Notes under the pieces: generated by a model
Told to the model about the DNA's origin: nothing
The model's input: the letters and a program-made list of their open reading frames with translations, nothing else
Databases searched by the model: none
In this document: positions 37,701 to 47,589 of the stretch, piece after piece
Numbering within the stretch: the stretch's first letter is position 1
How the letters are laid out: each line of letters begins with the position of its first letter
Translations under genes and position numbers: made by a program
Source: Nyssa sinensis
Taxonomy: Eukaryota; Streptophyta; Magnoliopsida; Cornales; Nyssaceae
Direction of reading: 5' to 3'
Length of the DNA: 64,000 nucleotides
Assembly: GCA_008638375.1 (NCBI GenBank)
Contig: CM018031.1
Coordinates: forward strand, 18,446,915-18,510,914

Positions 37701-40700
37701 ATTGATTGGCAATAAGATCTACACAAGGTTTAAATAAATACACCATTCCCTGCTATTCAGATACGTGGATTGAGTGTGCTTCTATGCATGCAAAATTTGT
37801 CCATAATTTATGTGAAAATAAAGAACAAGGATTGCTTGAAATTGTGTTAATGCACTGCCTCTGCAGAAAACTAGGCATTGCCTCGCCGAAGTGGACCACA
37901 TACCACTTGCATTATGCCCAAAGAAGGTTGATGCTGCTAGGCAAAGACTATCACATACCTTAGCACCTGGACTATGAAGTGGTAAGTGCCCAAGTGGTTC
38001 CATATAGCAGGTAATCTAAAATCCTGTAGTTGGACATGTAACATATTATGGTGCAAACTAGCAACTAGATGATCTGTACTAGGCAACTAGAAGGCTTGCT
38101 CCTAAAAGATTTCATCTTTAAGACCTTCTAGCAATATATTTTAACACTCCCTTTAACGTGTGGCATCCGCATGAACAAATTACATAACATTAAGGAGTGA
38201 TGGGATTCCAGCACAAGATTTTTTCTACAATACCATGTTAAACAACCAGTCCCCCAGATGTTTAAGCAATTAAGGAATGGTTAACAATATATTTCAACAC
38301 CATTAGTGATTATCTACACCAAGGTGTTGATAGACATCATTAAGAACATGCAGAGTAACGTATCAAAAAAATTATGGAGATGAAGCATAACCCTGGGTAA
38401 ACTTCCAAGGAAATCATAATTCTCTATCCACTACCACAACATCCGAACCATTATTATTATTTTTTGATAGGTAAATCAGACACACACATTGCCCCTTAAG
38501 CAGACTTGAACCCTCAACCTACCATGTGCAGAGGAGGAGGAGGAGGTACCAACCAAGCTAGAGCTTGTTGGTCAGCATCCAAACCATTATCATTAATACC
38601 AGTGGACTTTTTCTCTATCAGAAATATTTATCATTACTTACAGGAAGGTGATATTCCCTTGTGGGCAAGTTCCCCAACCCCAAGCTTCCTTGAACCTAAG
38701 GATGGAAAAACGCCACCCGTTTAAATAACCAATCCTCTCTGGTCACTAGATCCATCCCACAAAAAATTTCTTTGAAGCATTTTTAGTCTATGATCAACAT
38801 TCTTGGCATCCTAAACAGAGAAAGGTATTAGGTAGAAATGTTAGACAAACAGGAATATATTAGAGTGGCTCTACCTTCCTTAGAAATGAAACTTTTCTAT
38901 GAACCATCTAACCTCTTACTTACTCTCTTCCTCGTAAACCTACTGTTTGACTGAATAAGTTCAATGATTAAAGAGAGAATAATTAAAACTTAAATATAGG
39001 GGATTTAATAAATAACCTTTATAAACATATCAAGCAATTGTGAATTATTGACTGGCTTTCAGAAACACCTTTGGCAGAGGTTTCTCAATCAACTATCTTA
39101 CTGTTTTGAAGAGACGAATGGTTCAAACTTATAACCTATTTCCAATCATATTGTTCTCTACCTAGGAAATCATTCACTGGGTAAATTGATGAAAGAAAAA
39201 TTTATGTTTTTTTAACATTTATCACTTTAAGGATCTCTGCCCTAGTTGATGTGCACCATGATGTCAGCCAATAAAATAATTTCATAGCAGTAAGCATGGA
39301 TCACAACTTCTGATTTAATTTTATAGAATCCACTGTCAATGAATTCATGCTTGTGGAGTCCAAGTTCAGCTCAATTAACGTAAATTATTATTCTACTTAT
39401 GTAATTGAACAAAACGATACAAGACATACTGATAAAGCACAAAATGTAACTTAATACATAGAAATATTAATCACATAATAACTTTAACTTGATAAAGAAA
39501 AAGCTCACATATTGATCACAAAGTTCAGTTAAATTTGTATATCAAGAATAAAATAAGATAGATGTACAGATTCACAATCTTTTAAATTTAAAAAATAAAC
39601 TAGTAGGATTTCTTCCAAAAAGTAAGGAGTACAAAAATAATTTAAAATACAGTTAAAATCATTGAGAGCAATAGAGGTGATAAATACAACATATTGAAAA
39701 CTTATAGGTCTGTTGGTTTTTGAAAAGAATGAGGGAAAGTAATGAAAATCCTTAAAATGGTTAAAAATAGTTTTAGCATTTCTTTTCTCCCTTTGTTTTT
39801 CAAGAATGAGGAGGATAATAAGTATTATGAATATGTAGGAATATAGTGCCAGAGATATTTATCTGCTACACCAAACAAGTTATTTTTATAAAGAGTTTGT
39901 AATCACTTCAAAGCAGGTCAGACTAATACTGACACAAAGATACAAAGTGTAACCTGAATTGGGGATGCAGTTCCTGGTCTCGTCGTAAACATTAATTGCC
40001 AGCGACCTTCAATTAAACTAGAGCTTGTCTGCAAATATAAAAATATATAGTTACTCTCCATGATTCATCTATCGTAATTAACAGATTAAAAAAAAATTAC
40101 GTATCAAAAAAAAAAAAACTCTCCATCCAAATATGATGAGCGCATGTTTACTTAAATCGTGTCTGATTGCTTCATTGGAATCAGTAATTTTTTTTTAAAA
40201 AAATACTTCATCAAACTAAATTAACATCTAGGGCATGACATATAGCACAAGTCTCAAATGCACCGTTATACCCTAATCAGGAAGTTGAAGCTCAATGTAG
40301 TAGCTTTAAAAAATACTTCATCAAACTAAAAAGACATCTCAGGCATGATATAATTGCACAAGTCCCAAATGTGTTCGTTTTACTCTAATCAGAATGTTGA
40401 AGCTCAATGTAGTATCTTTCTTTTCGTCAAGAATTCAGAAGAATTGTCAGAAGAAATGTGCTTAGTCATGAAGAAGTGCTTGACAATGTAAAAGATGAAT
40501 TAAATCCATATTTTTTCAGTTAAAACACTAAATGAATAAATAACCGAGACCAATCACGCACCGGATCAGGCACGCCTTCTAAACCTTCCAGAATTTGCAC
40601 TGCACGTTCAACATCCTGCACAATTTCTCATTCATTGAAATATTTAGGAAGGATGAAAAATTTTATACAGGTCTAAAAAAGATAAAAAGAACAATCAGCT

Positions 40701-41259
40701 GAGCGTAGTACACTATTTCGTTTAGTTGAGGTTGAGTTTCTTTTCTATCTTCTATTTTCTTTCTTTCTTATCGTGTTTCATTTTTGGGAAACAAAATGAC
40801 ATAATATAAAGATTCAAACTTTCATTTCTCTCATTTTTCCTCTGTTTCCTCAAAAACCAAACAAAGGAAACTCTTTCAAATGCATTGATTCCGCTGACCT
40901 ATGTCCAAAATCTGAGAATTATATATGTGTCTACACACACAGAGAAAGAGAGAGAATTTATATTAGATTCTTACTTGGAGTTGCTGGGGAGAAGCAGAGC
41001 GACCACGTCCTTGAATGCCAATGAGGGCATCGATGAGTGAATTTTCTTGTTCAGTGAACGAAACCTCTTCTTCTTGCTGTCGTTGTTCGTCAACGACTGA
41101 ACACGAAGGCGGTCGAAGAAGGACGATTCTGCGACTGCGTGAGGACTCAAAAGAGTCCGGGAATCGCAGAATAGAACGATGAGTTCTTGGATAGAATGGT
41201 GAGATCGTAGGCAATGGGGTCAAACGAAACCCTAGATTTGCAATTTCGATTGTGGCCAT
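26150..41259 (-). CDS. PAP12: Plastid-lipid-associated protein / fibrillin of the PAP12 (FBN10) type, 11 coding exons
   Basis: Predicted plastid lipid-binding fibrillin. Exons: 41259-40975, 40615-40562, 40028-39954, 37451-37332, 33691-33500, 33080-32997, 32881-32789, 31494-31441, 31328-31249, 26441-26334, 26222-26150. All introns are GT-AG, and the phases join to 405 aa ending in TGA, close to the roughly 400 aa I recall for Arabidopsis PAP12. Residues 1 to about 50 are Ser/Arg/Pro-rich with few acidic residues, like a chloroplast transit peptide; a Glu/Gln-rich linker follows. Two related lipocalin-like halves begin with the same pattern, LIEGRWQLMF (about 118-127) and LLEGEWQMIW (about 289-298). 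Other landmarks are RTFVGVDFFSVFQEV, DAAF-like core strands and the C-terminal IFVHLRV. Introns 4 and 9 are unusually long (3.6 and 4.8 kb) through insertions. Identity as PAP12/FBN10 rests on remembered family features. Confidence 0.93.
26334..26441 (-). CDS. PAP12: PAP12 exon 10
   Basis: Completes Val346 and encodes residues to 381 plus two bases of codon 382. Acceptor tttgcag, donor TTGCT|gtaaga. Reading through the donor would give an immediate TAA, which could mislead a gene finder into ending the protein here. Confidence 0.9.
27508..28001 (-). repeat. 3' LTR of the intron 9 element
   Basis: 494 bp, with the CAAAACGACGTTTTCAATTA block twice (about 27858 and 27931) through an internal duplication. 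Confidence 0.6.
29384..29787 (-). repeat. 5' LTR of the intron 9 element
   Basis: 404 bp, single copy of the CAAAACGACGTTT block. It is separated by two bases from the antisense primer-binding site. Confidence 0.6.
30194..30250. repeat. C-run followed by (CT)n microsatellite in fibrillin intron 9
   Basis: About 11-13 Cs then about 22 CT units, ending in a short (GT)n. A further (CT)n lies at 30730-30760. Confidence 0.95.
31249..31328 (-). CDS. PAP12: PAP12 exon 9
   Basis: 26 codons plus two bases (320-346), from IVKANGQLKF to FSMIGSF. Acceptor ttgtag, donor TTTGT|gtaagt. Confidence 0.9.
31441..31494 (-). CDS. PAP12: PAP12 exon 8
   Basis: 18 codons (302-319), METDSWLENAANGLMGKQ. Acceptor attgcag, donor CAG|gtacat. 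Confidence 0.9.
31637..31703. repeat. (GT)n/(GA)n microsatellite in fibrillin intron 7
   Basis: A short GT tract leads into about 30 GA units, with one GG interruption. Confidence 0.95.
32789..32881 (-). CDS. PAP12: PAP12 exon 7
   Basis: 31 codons (271-301) ending with LLEGEWQMIWSSQ, the first strand of the second half. Acceptor tttgcag, donor CAG|gtagtt. Confidence 0.92.
32997..33080 (-). CDS. PAP12: PAP12 exon 6
   Basis: 28 codons (243-270), GTTFVLQKK to GTGVTE, linking the two halves. Acceptor gtgcag, donor GAG|gtaaga. Confidence 0.92.
33157..33340 (-). mobile_element. tRNA-derived SINE in fibrillin intron 5, minus orientation
   Basis: On the minus strand it starts with CCCCCGGAGG followed by a box-A-like TTAGCTCAAATGGTAAGG and a box-B-like AGGTCTCTAG. 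It ends in a 17-base poly-A (T run at 33157-33173). Flanking decamers ATTATTCTTT (33150-33159) and ACAATTCTTT (33341-33350) agree at 8 of 10 positions, a decayed target duplication. Confidence 0.65.
33500..33691 (-). CDS. PAP12: PAP12 exon 5
   Basis: 64 codons (179-242), with KRILFRFDRAAFSF and GWLDTTYLSRFGNLRISRGN, the end of the first half. Acceptor ctcag, donor AAG|gtaaat. Confidence 0.92.
34400..34655. repeat. Degenerate ~30-bp tandem repeat in fibrillin intron 4
   Basis: Six to eight copies of a unit around AAATTTCAGAA..CC..CCAAC recur about every 30 bases. The copies are strongly diverged. Confidence 0.6.
34950..36540 (+). pseudogene. Ty3/gypsy gag-protease fragment in fibrillin intron 4
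   Basis: The plus strand (opposite to the host gene) reads a decayed gag C-terminus and a retropepsin-like stretch. Landmarks are CRLIIDGCSCINMVS (catalytic Asp position), then PHPQPFMV, a cysteine-containing VPVTFADC and VLLGQPWIDD. Frame breaks and stops occur, for example TAA within VS*VLLG. No reverse transcriptase or integrase follows; after about 36540 the text turns into LTR-like noncoding sequence. Confidence 0.7.
36700..37000 (+). repeat. LTR-like sequence with TATA box beside the gypsy fragment
   Basis: A purine-rich AGTTAGGGGAGAAA is followed by AT-rich text and CCTATAAATATAGGC, a palindromic TATA region, then a CT-rich stretch. This may be the LTR of the gypsy fragment. I could not find a second copy. 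Confidence 0.4.
37332..37451 (-). CDS. PAP12: PAP12 exon 4
   Basis: 40 codons (139-178) from RTFVGVDFFSVFQEV to GELKVE. Acceptor ttgtag, donor GAG|gtatta. Confidence 0.92.
39954..40028 (-). CDS. PAP12: PAP12 exon 3
   Basis: 25 codons (114-138), including LIEGRWQLMFTTRPG, the first strand of the first lipocalin-like half. Acceptor tttgcag, donor CAG|gttaca. Confidence 0.92.
40199..40418. repeat. 110-bp tandem duplication in fibrillin intron 2
   Basis: AAATACTTCATCAAACTAAA occurs at 40201 and 40311 with matching text (GCATGA, CACAAGTC, TTGAAGCTCAATGTAGTA) after each. Confidence 0.85.
40562..40615 (-). CDS. PAP12: PAP12 exon 2
   Basis: 18 codons (residues 96-113), starting DVERAVQILEGLEG. Acceptor gtgcag, donor CCG|gtgcgt. 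Confidence 0.92.
40975..41259 (-). CDS. PAP12: PAP12 exon 1 (transit peptide and linker)
   Basis: ATG at 41259-41257; 95 complete codons; donor CTCCAA|gtaaga. Encodes the putative transit peptide and the start of the mature N-terminus (FTEQENSLIDALIGI). Confidence 0.92.
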
Positions 41260-41342
41260 TGTAGAGCGAGAGTGAGCTCCGCTTCGGCTTTACTGGTCTG
41301 TGTTCATAAATCAACCGTTGGTGACGACCTCAACGAACTTGG

Positions 41343-41350
41343 ATATATAT
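41343..41350 (-). promoter_or_regulatory. TATA box of the fibrillin gene
   Basis: ATATATAT on the minus strand, about 85 bp upstream of the start codon, a normal distance for a plant core promoter with a short leader. Confidence 0.5.
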
Positions 41351-41372
41351 CTTGTGGCTTGCTACGTGGGTG

Positions 41373-41390
41373 TTTCAGATCAAACACGTG
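41373..41390 (-). promoter_or_regulatory. Two ACGT-core elements (ABRE/G-box type) upstream of the fibrillin gene
   Basis: CACGTG at 41385-41390 is a perfect G-box followed by GC on the plus strand. A second ACGT core (TACGTG) lies at 41373-41378. Paired ACGT elements next to a TATA box are typical of ABA- and light-responsive plant promoters, which would suit a stress-induced fibrillin. This is inference from motif position only. Confidence 0.45.
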
Positions 41391-41539
41391 GCACTGGTCC
41401 TTTTTGTTTATCCATGGTATGTCTCGACGCATTTAACATGAAATTTTTTTGAATTATCTTTTTAATATGATAGAGCTTATTTTTCTTAGTGAGATAAAGC
41501 ACATGTAGTAAAGTGTCTTGTTATGTGATATATCAAATT

Positions 41540-41758
41540 TTTTTTTTTTTCTTTTGTAACGAGACCATTTCACGGTAGGGATCTTTTGAACTCACTCATG
41601 TGACCTAAATTTTGAAGAGACTAGTGCAACAACTCACCGTTACAGTTCTTCACTTAAATATTGATATTCAATCAGATGAAGAATCGAACCTTAAACTATG
41701 CGTCTACCACACAAATCTCAATACACTCTTACCACCTGGGCAGCCCAAGAGTGTGGGT
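41540..41758 (-). mobile_element. tRNA-derived SINE with perfect target duplication, minus orientation
   Basis: On the minus strand it begins near GGGCTGCCCAGGTGGTAAGAG (box A), has AAGGTTCGATTC (box B) and ends in a poly-A (T run from 41540). The 11-bp sequence TATATCAAATT flanks it exactly at 41529-41539 and 41759-41769. It sits about 280 bp upstream of the fibrillin start codon. Confidence 0.8.
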
Positions 41759-41769
41759 TATATCAAATT

Positions 41770-44500
41770 CATAGCAGAGTATCTAAAAAATATTAAGCAA
41801 TGTCAAAGATCTCATATTTTTTGTTTTATATTTATCGAACTTGTAGTATGAATAGGATATACTATTTACTCTTTTTAATTCACCAAGGAGGATTCCACCC
41901 ATGTAAAAGAAATGAGATTAAAATAATAAAAAAAATATACAATTTCTAACATTATCGAAACTCAAAACATTTAATTCAAAAATCTCACGATAATACTTGT
42001 TGGATGACATTAGCCCTTGGTTAATCCCCATGGCTTCTTAGATATGGAAAGTCACGGGATCAAGTCCTCATTTTTTTTTATTATAAAATATGAGTATTAT
42101 TTTTACTTAGTTACTGAATGAGATTGATTTATTTGTCCAAGATTCCTAAGTGACTAAGTAAAGTTTAATCACGTACAAAATGATATACATCTAAATAATT
42201 GTAAGTTGTATCAACAAAAATAATCACATTCATAAAAAAAAAAAAACCAAATAACAATATCATAAATAATTAATACTTAAAGGGCAAAATTGTGAGTAAC
42301 AGTCACGTCAAAATGATAGATTTAAATAATTGTATGTCTTACTAATAAAAGCAATCATGTCCAATGAAAAAAAATTACACAATTTCTATAAAAATATAAA
42401 TTAAAGGCATTAGTATCACTTCTATAGTGTTGTATTAGTATGTATTTAAAAATTATTGCACACTAATTGAAAATTACATTTATTTACTTGACATGAGATA
42501 TATCTAGATTTGACAATAGAAACCTTTTAATTAAAACATTTTATAACAAAGTTTTTTATGTTATACTACTCTATTTATTGACAACATATCAATGAAATTC
42601 ATAATCTTATGCTTGTAAAATTAAACTTTATGATTAATATTAATTGTATCCTAGTTTTTTCTAGACAAGGACAATAAAATAGAACTCATATCTCTACCTT
42701 CTCAATAAAGTTGCAAAGAATGTTATTTAAATTATCAATAAAATTTTAACAATTCTAAATTTTAAAATGTTAACATAGCAATTAAAGATATTATATTTTT
42801 TGAATTATTGTTGCCCACGCTATTAGTTTTCTTAATCATAAATAATTGGAAACAAAAGACTTCCTAAAATGAAAAATATAATATAAATTATATTTATCAG
42901 TTAATTTTTTCTATTTTAGATTTCGTAGTGGTGAGCCAACTTGAAATCATGCTTGAACTATACTCAATGTTAAAAAATTGAACCAAACTATTAGTGTAAT
43001 TGCAGTATAGCTTGAACTAATCACACTATTACTGTAATTGTGGCCCAATTTGAACCCATCATAATTTCAATTCAATTTATTCAAAAATTAATTAATTTTA
43101 AGATAAAAAAAATAAAAAAATGAATTCAATTGTTGATGGAGTGACTTCTTTTTTAAAAAATAATAAAGTCAATTATTCATTTTAAATATAGTTGCAAACT
43201 AAAAAAGTGATAATATGTAACTCATTAATTTCTTAAATTTTTAAATGAATTATTAAATATTATATCTAATAATAAAAAATAATTCTTTCATGTTGTGACC
43301 CTTTCAATCTTTGGTTGAATAAAAAATTAAAGCATACACTTTCTCTTGTAAGTGGTGCAATTGAAACTATTTAAAGTTTAAGTAAAAAATAGATTGTATT
43401 AAAAAAGAAAAAGAAAAATGGATGGCCATTTTTAATTTCTACTACCAAATAGTATCCATGCAATGGCGGGATCCATTTCTTGGGAAGAAGTGCAGGAGTT
43501 TGGACATATGTCCGATTAAAAAAAGGTGGGTCTCATGGCATATTTCTCATAGAAAATAGATGGAAAAAATTAAAGAAGTATTAATATAATAATAGATTTA
43601 TTGAGCAAAAACATCATTGGCTTATAACGACAACCCTCACTTATTATATAATGCTAATAGATATAAATAGAATGGTTGTATGTAAGTGATGTTTGGTTTA
43701 CATTATCTTACCTAATTTAATCTATAAATATATGAAATCAATTATTAATTTGAAAAATCTAATTTGATTAACCAAACAAAAATGACTATCTTATAATCGG
43801 TTATATAAAAAATTAATTATAATAAAGTTTCAAGTTGATTTTTTTTTTTAAAAAAACAAATTAATGCTTATAAATAAGAACGTGAAATTACATATAAAAA
43901 AATTTGAAATTTATAAAATAGAACCAAACATGATTGTTTATCAAATTATTCAAATACTAATCAATTGTAAGAATACAAATTGTTTTCAAAATCCAAACCA
44001 AACATATCAATTGGAGAAAAATAGAAAACATAAAAACAAATCATAAACTAGTTTGATTTAAATTTATAGAGAATTTGCAAACTGAGAAAATTGATCTTAG
44101 ATTAGTGTGTGATATTATTTCCTTAAGGCAGATTTCGCACCTTGCAACTGTGCTTTCGATTTCTTGAACGCCGGTCTTTCCAAATATAATAATCAATTAA
44201 TTACCAAAAACACACTATAATTTGTGTGTCTAACGAACTAAACTTGTGTTTCTACACTCTCTTACGGACTCTACAAATGTAAAAAAGAATTTGAGATTCA
44301 ATTGGGAGGGGGGGGTGGATTATTTATAAAACATTTCATGACTGTTCAAATAGACATGAAGTCTAAAGGTCACATCTGTCCAAGGGGGGTTGAACCGATG
44401 CACCAGTTCGAGTAAAGATGACGATTGTTAAGTTCAAATGATAACCAAAATAACGATTGAGACAAATTTAAATAAAAATAAATAATTTCTCTCTCTATCC
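41770..44500. other. AT-rich intergenic region
   Basis: No gene seen. Base composition is extremely AT-rich from 42060 to 44050, and a short (CA)n follows near 44515-44540. Confidence 0.5.
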
Positions 44501-44559
44501 TCTCTCTCTCTATATACACACACACACACACACACACACATTAACCCAACCCAACCCGT

Positions 44560-44860
44560 GCGGTAGGTCCTTTTGTTGGGTAGTTATAATGAATTCACCT
44601 AGTTTCTTAATGAACTTGTTTGCGACCCAAGACAAGAAAATTATTTTGATTTTGTTTTGAGTTAATTTTGTTTTTTATATTGTAACCCGCTTATATAAGA
44701 TTCTTAGTTTTTAGAGTTTTGACATATGAGAAGATAGTTGTAATTGAGAGAAAATGGAGGTTTTGAGAGTACACATTGAATTGATCATTGTTACTCGTGG
44801 ACGTAGACACCTTGTCGAATCATGTGTCTTTTTCTATGTGTTTTGCTTATTTTAATTATT
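44560..44860 (+). repeat. Possible copia-type LTR fragment
   Basis: The text GTGGACGTAGACACCTTG (about 44798) is a signature I associate with the end of a common plant copia LTR. The reverse complement of the same signature occurs near 61300. Confidence 0.35.
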
Positions 44861-45056
44861 TGAGATCTGATATACCTACAAGAGAGCAAGACCAATTAGC
44901 ACTCGACACGTATGTCTATAGTTCAGCTCACGCTCGACCAGCGGCTAGCGCTCGGCCATTCAGAACAGGCGAAAAGATCGGAAGTGACAGAGCACATGCC
45001 TCTAGAGCACATACATATCCGGATAAGGATCATGGAGCTAATTACAGGACTCCAGA

Positions 45057-45138
45057 TGTAATAACCCGGAAATTTTTTTTTTTTTAAATATAAAATTTTC
45101 TTGGTTATTAAATTAATTTTTTTTTTTATAATGTTATG

Positions 45139-45171
<33 letters not shown>

Positions 45172-46815
45172 GTTGTTGGTATTAAAAATGTGAAATTTAT
45201 ATAATGTGTATATTATTAGTAATACATGGGTGTATGTATGTGTGACATGTATGTATGTGTGAGATAACTTTATATGTGTGTGTGTATGTGTAGGGTAATG
45301 CATGTACAATGTATATGTGGATATGTATATGTATGTATATATGGCAGTGTGTGTGCAACCGGTTGAGTGTGTGTGTGTCTAGTGTGTGTGTGTAATGAGT
45401 GATAGATATATATATATATATATATATATATAGGTTTATATAGGAGCAGCTTTGCATTTAATGCAAAGCTGCATTTGGGGAGAAGCAAGGGGCTGAACAG
45501 AGAGAGAGTCAGGTCAAGGAAGGCTGCAAGTGGAGGGGGAATAGAGAGAGAAAGAGAGGAGAGAGAAAGGGTCGGTTGTGTTTGTGCATACATACAGACA
45601 TGTGTGTTGAGTTAGAAAAGAAAATAGAAGGAGAGGATTGAAGTGGGAAGAAGCAGAAGTGACCAAGAGGAACAGAAGGGGAGAGGAAGCAACCCATCGA
45701 GAGAAAATAAAAAATTTCAAGGTAAGTGGGTTGCTTCTGTTTTAAATTCTAGAGCATGACTTGTTTAGTTTAAATCGTAGGGTTTTAAAGAGCATAAAAT
45801 GTAGAACAAATAGCAAAAAGAATCAGTCAAAATGGTTGAGAAACCAGTAAGGAAAATGGAGTTACAGGTTTTGGAGGATAATCGAATTTTTGATATTTTA
45901 TGCATAGAACCTTGTTTAAATGGTCCTAAAATAATCCTACGAGGTGCAGAAAGAAAATAGAGAAAGAAATGAGTCAAAATAGTCAAGAACCGAGCAAGAA
46001 ATTAAGAAAAATCAGCTCGCCGGAAAACCGCTGCGCCCAACACCGACGACCGTAGCTCCATCACCACCGGCGACCGTAGCTCCATCAACCCACATCTAGC
46101 TCTCTTCATTCCTTTGGTAATTTTAATTTTAAGGTTTGAATTTCTTAATTTTAATTTTGTTAACTTTGATTTGTTGAGGTGGGTTTGAAGTATGGTGTTG
46201 AAAGTTCGGGATAACTGGGTTTGTGTAAAAACCAAGCATAACAATCATGTTTTGATGTTGGATAACTGTTTAGAACATATGTAAATGAGGTTTAGGAGGA
46301 AAAACGATGAAAGAAACGCGCATGCAACAAGAAGAAAAACCCTAGTGGCCGGAATTTCGTGTTAGCCGGAACAAGCCACTGTGTTGGCTTTTTTCGATGA
46401 CCACGATGAACCCAATTCCATTTTTGGACGTTGGGTATAAAATGCCCGTGGCCTGTAGGTTCCAACACCCTCGAAAAATGCAAGCAAATCCGTCGTCGGT
46501 GAGTTGCCGTCGACGGAAAAGATCACTGGAGTCGTTGGGAGGGGAAGACGCTATTGGGGTTTTTGTTATTTTATTTGGGCCAATCCGGGTCGGGTCCGAC
46601 CCAACCCACCCATTCAGATGACTGCCCAACACTATTACTTTATGGGTAAATTTTTAAATTTGAGTTTGGAGAGTGTTTGGTTAGAAAGGAGAAGCTATCC
46701 AATGGTTGGCTTAAACATGTACAGAAAATGAAAAACAGAAATGGAAAATTGGTATATGCAGGGAATTGAACCTGTGACCAAGGGGGAAAGGGTGAGCAGC
46801 TTGAACCACTGTGCC
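45057..46815 (+). mobile_element. Ty3/gypsy-type LTR fragment (LTR A)
   Basis: It begins TGTAATAACCCGG and contains (ATT)n, (GT)n, (AT)n and (GA)n tracts. An AAG|GTAAGT splice-like site lies at about 45720. A block around 45900-46020 closely matches the solo LTR at 58560-58690 (both have TTTAAATG-TCCTAA and GTGCAGAAAG). A region with GTCGGGTCC follows. It is cut off at about 46815, where kinase-gene sequence starts. Confidence 0.65.
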
Positions 46816-46818
46816 AGA

Positions 46819-47239
46819 TGCCTCAACAACAGCTTTGGCTACTGCAATACCAAATGCCAAACTTTGCATTAGATCTAAACCTGCACAAAGAGAAGCTAGA
46901 GTCTCACCAACCAAGCAATCCCCAGCCCCTATAAGCCTCACAACCGATGCAGAAAGTGCAGGAAAATGCGCAACAAGAAGATTAGAGCTTCCCTCAAATT
47001 TTGAAGCACTAAAAAATCGATTTGGAGGACAGCTTGAAGTCAAAAATTCATTTAACTGTCTGCCAAAACCAGGGGGTTTGTTTCTCTTCAAACCATTGTT
47101 CATAAATCTAGTTCCACCTTTAGAACATAAGCACAACCCATCTGATCCAAGAGTGACCACAACTACTTTAATACCTTTTTCTAACAAGGCCAAATTGGTG
47201 GTTTCATCGCTTTGTTTGATCAGCAGTTGAGACCACTGC
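46819..47239 (-). pseudogene. C-terminal fragment of a pfkB carbohydrate kinase, pseudouridine kinase type
   Basis: The minus strand reads LLEKGIKVVVVTLGSDG, a middle segment, then SASVVRLIGAGDCLVGETLAS and AKAVVEA. GAGD is the pfkB signature with the catalytic Asp. The mix of residues around it resembles plant pseudouridine kinase (PUKI) as I remember it. Only the C-terminal half is present. Both ends lack the expected neighbouring exons, and the text after VVEA turns at once into LTR-like sequence without a GT donor. A possible AG acceptor (ctcag, 47244-47240) precedes it. It is a gene fragment lying between two transposon segments. Confidence 0.7.
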
Positions 47240-47455
47240 CTGAGTTGCAATCAAATTTTGATACCTCATTTAGCCGACCCACCTACCCAACACCACCCCA
47301 TTGTTGGCAAACTCCTAAAGCCACAGTCTTCATCTCTCATCTCTCAGTAACCTCAAATCCAACCACTAACCTTTTATTTATTTATTTATTTATTAGTCCT
47401 CTGTTCTTGTTTTGTTTTTTAGTTTTTTTTTTTTATTCTTTTTCTGTTTTTGTTA

Positions 47456-47499
<44 letters not shown>

Positions 47500-47503
47500 T
47501 ATT
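47456..47503. repeat. (ATT)n microsatellite
   Basis: About 15 ATT/TTA units. Similar tracts lie at about 45140-45172 and 57836-57865 in the LTR sequences. Confidence 0.95.
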
Positions 47504-47589
47504 GATTCTCTTTTCCCAATTTGTTTTGTTATGCCAATATTTAGATTCTATGACCCTAATGATTTTTATTGTTTCGTTTGTTATTGTAG

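Noticed and set aside
42000..42085. Possible third SINE (GGGATCAAGTCC box-B-like word followed by a T run)
   Set aside because: No convincing box A, no target duplication and the wrong tail orientation.
44923..45700. Several His/Thr- or Ser-rich open frames
   Set aside because: They are translations of GT, AT and GA microsatellites in LTR A.
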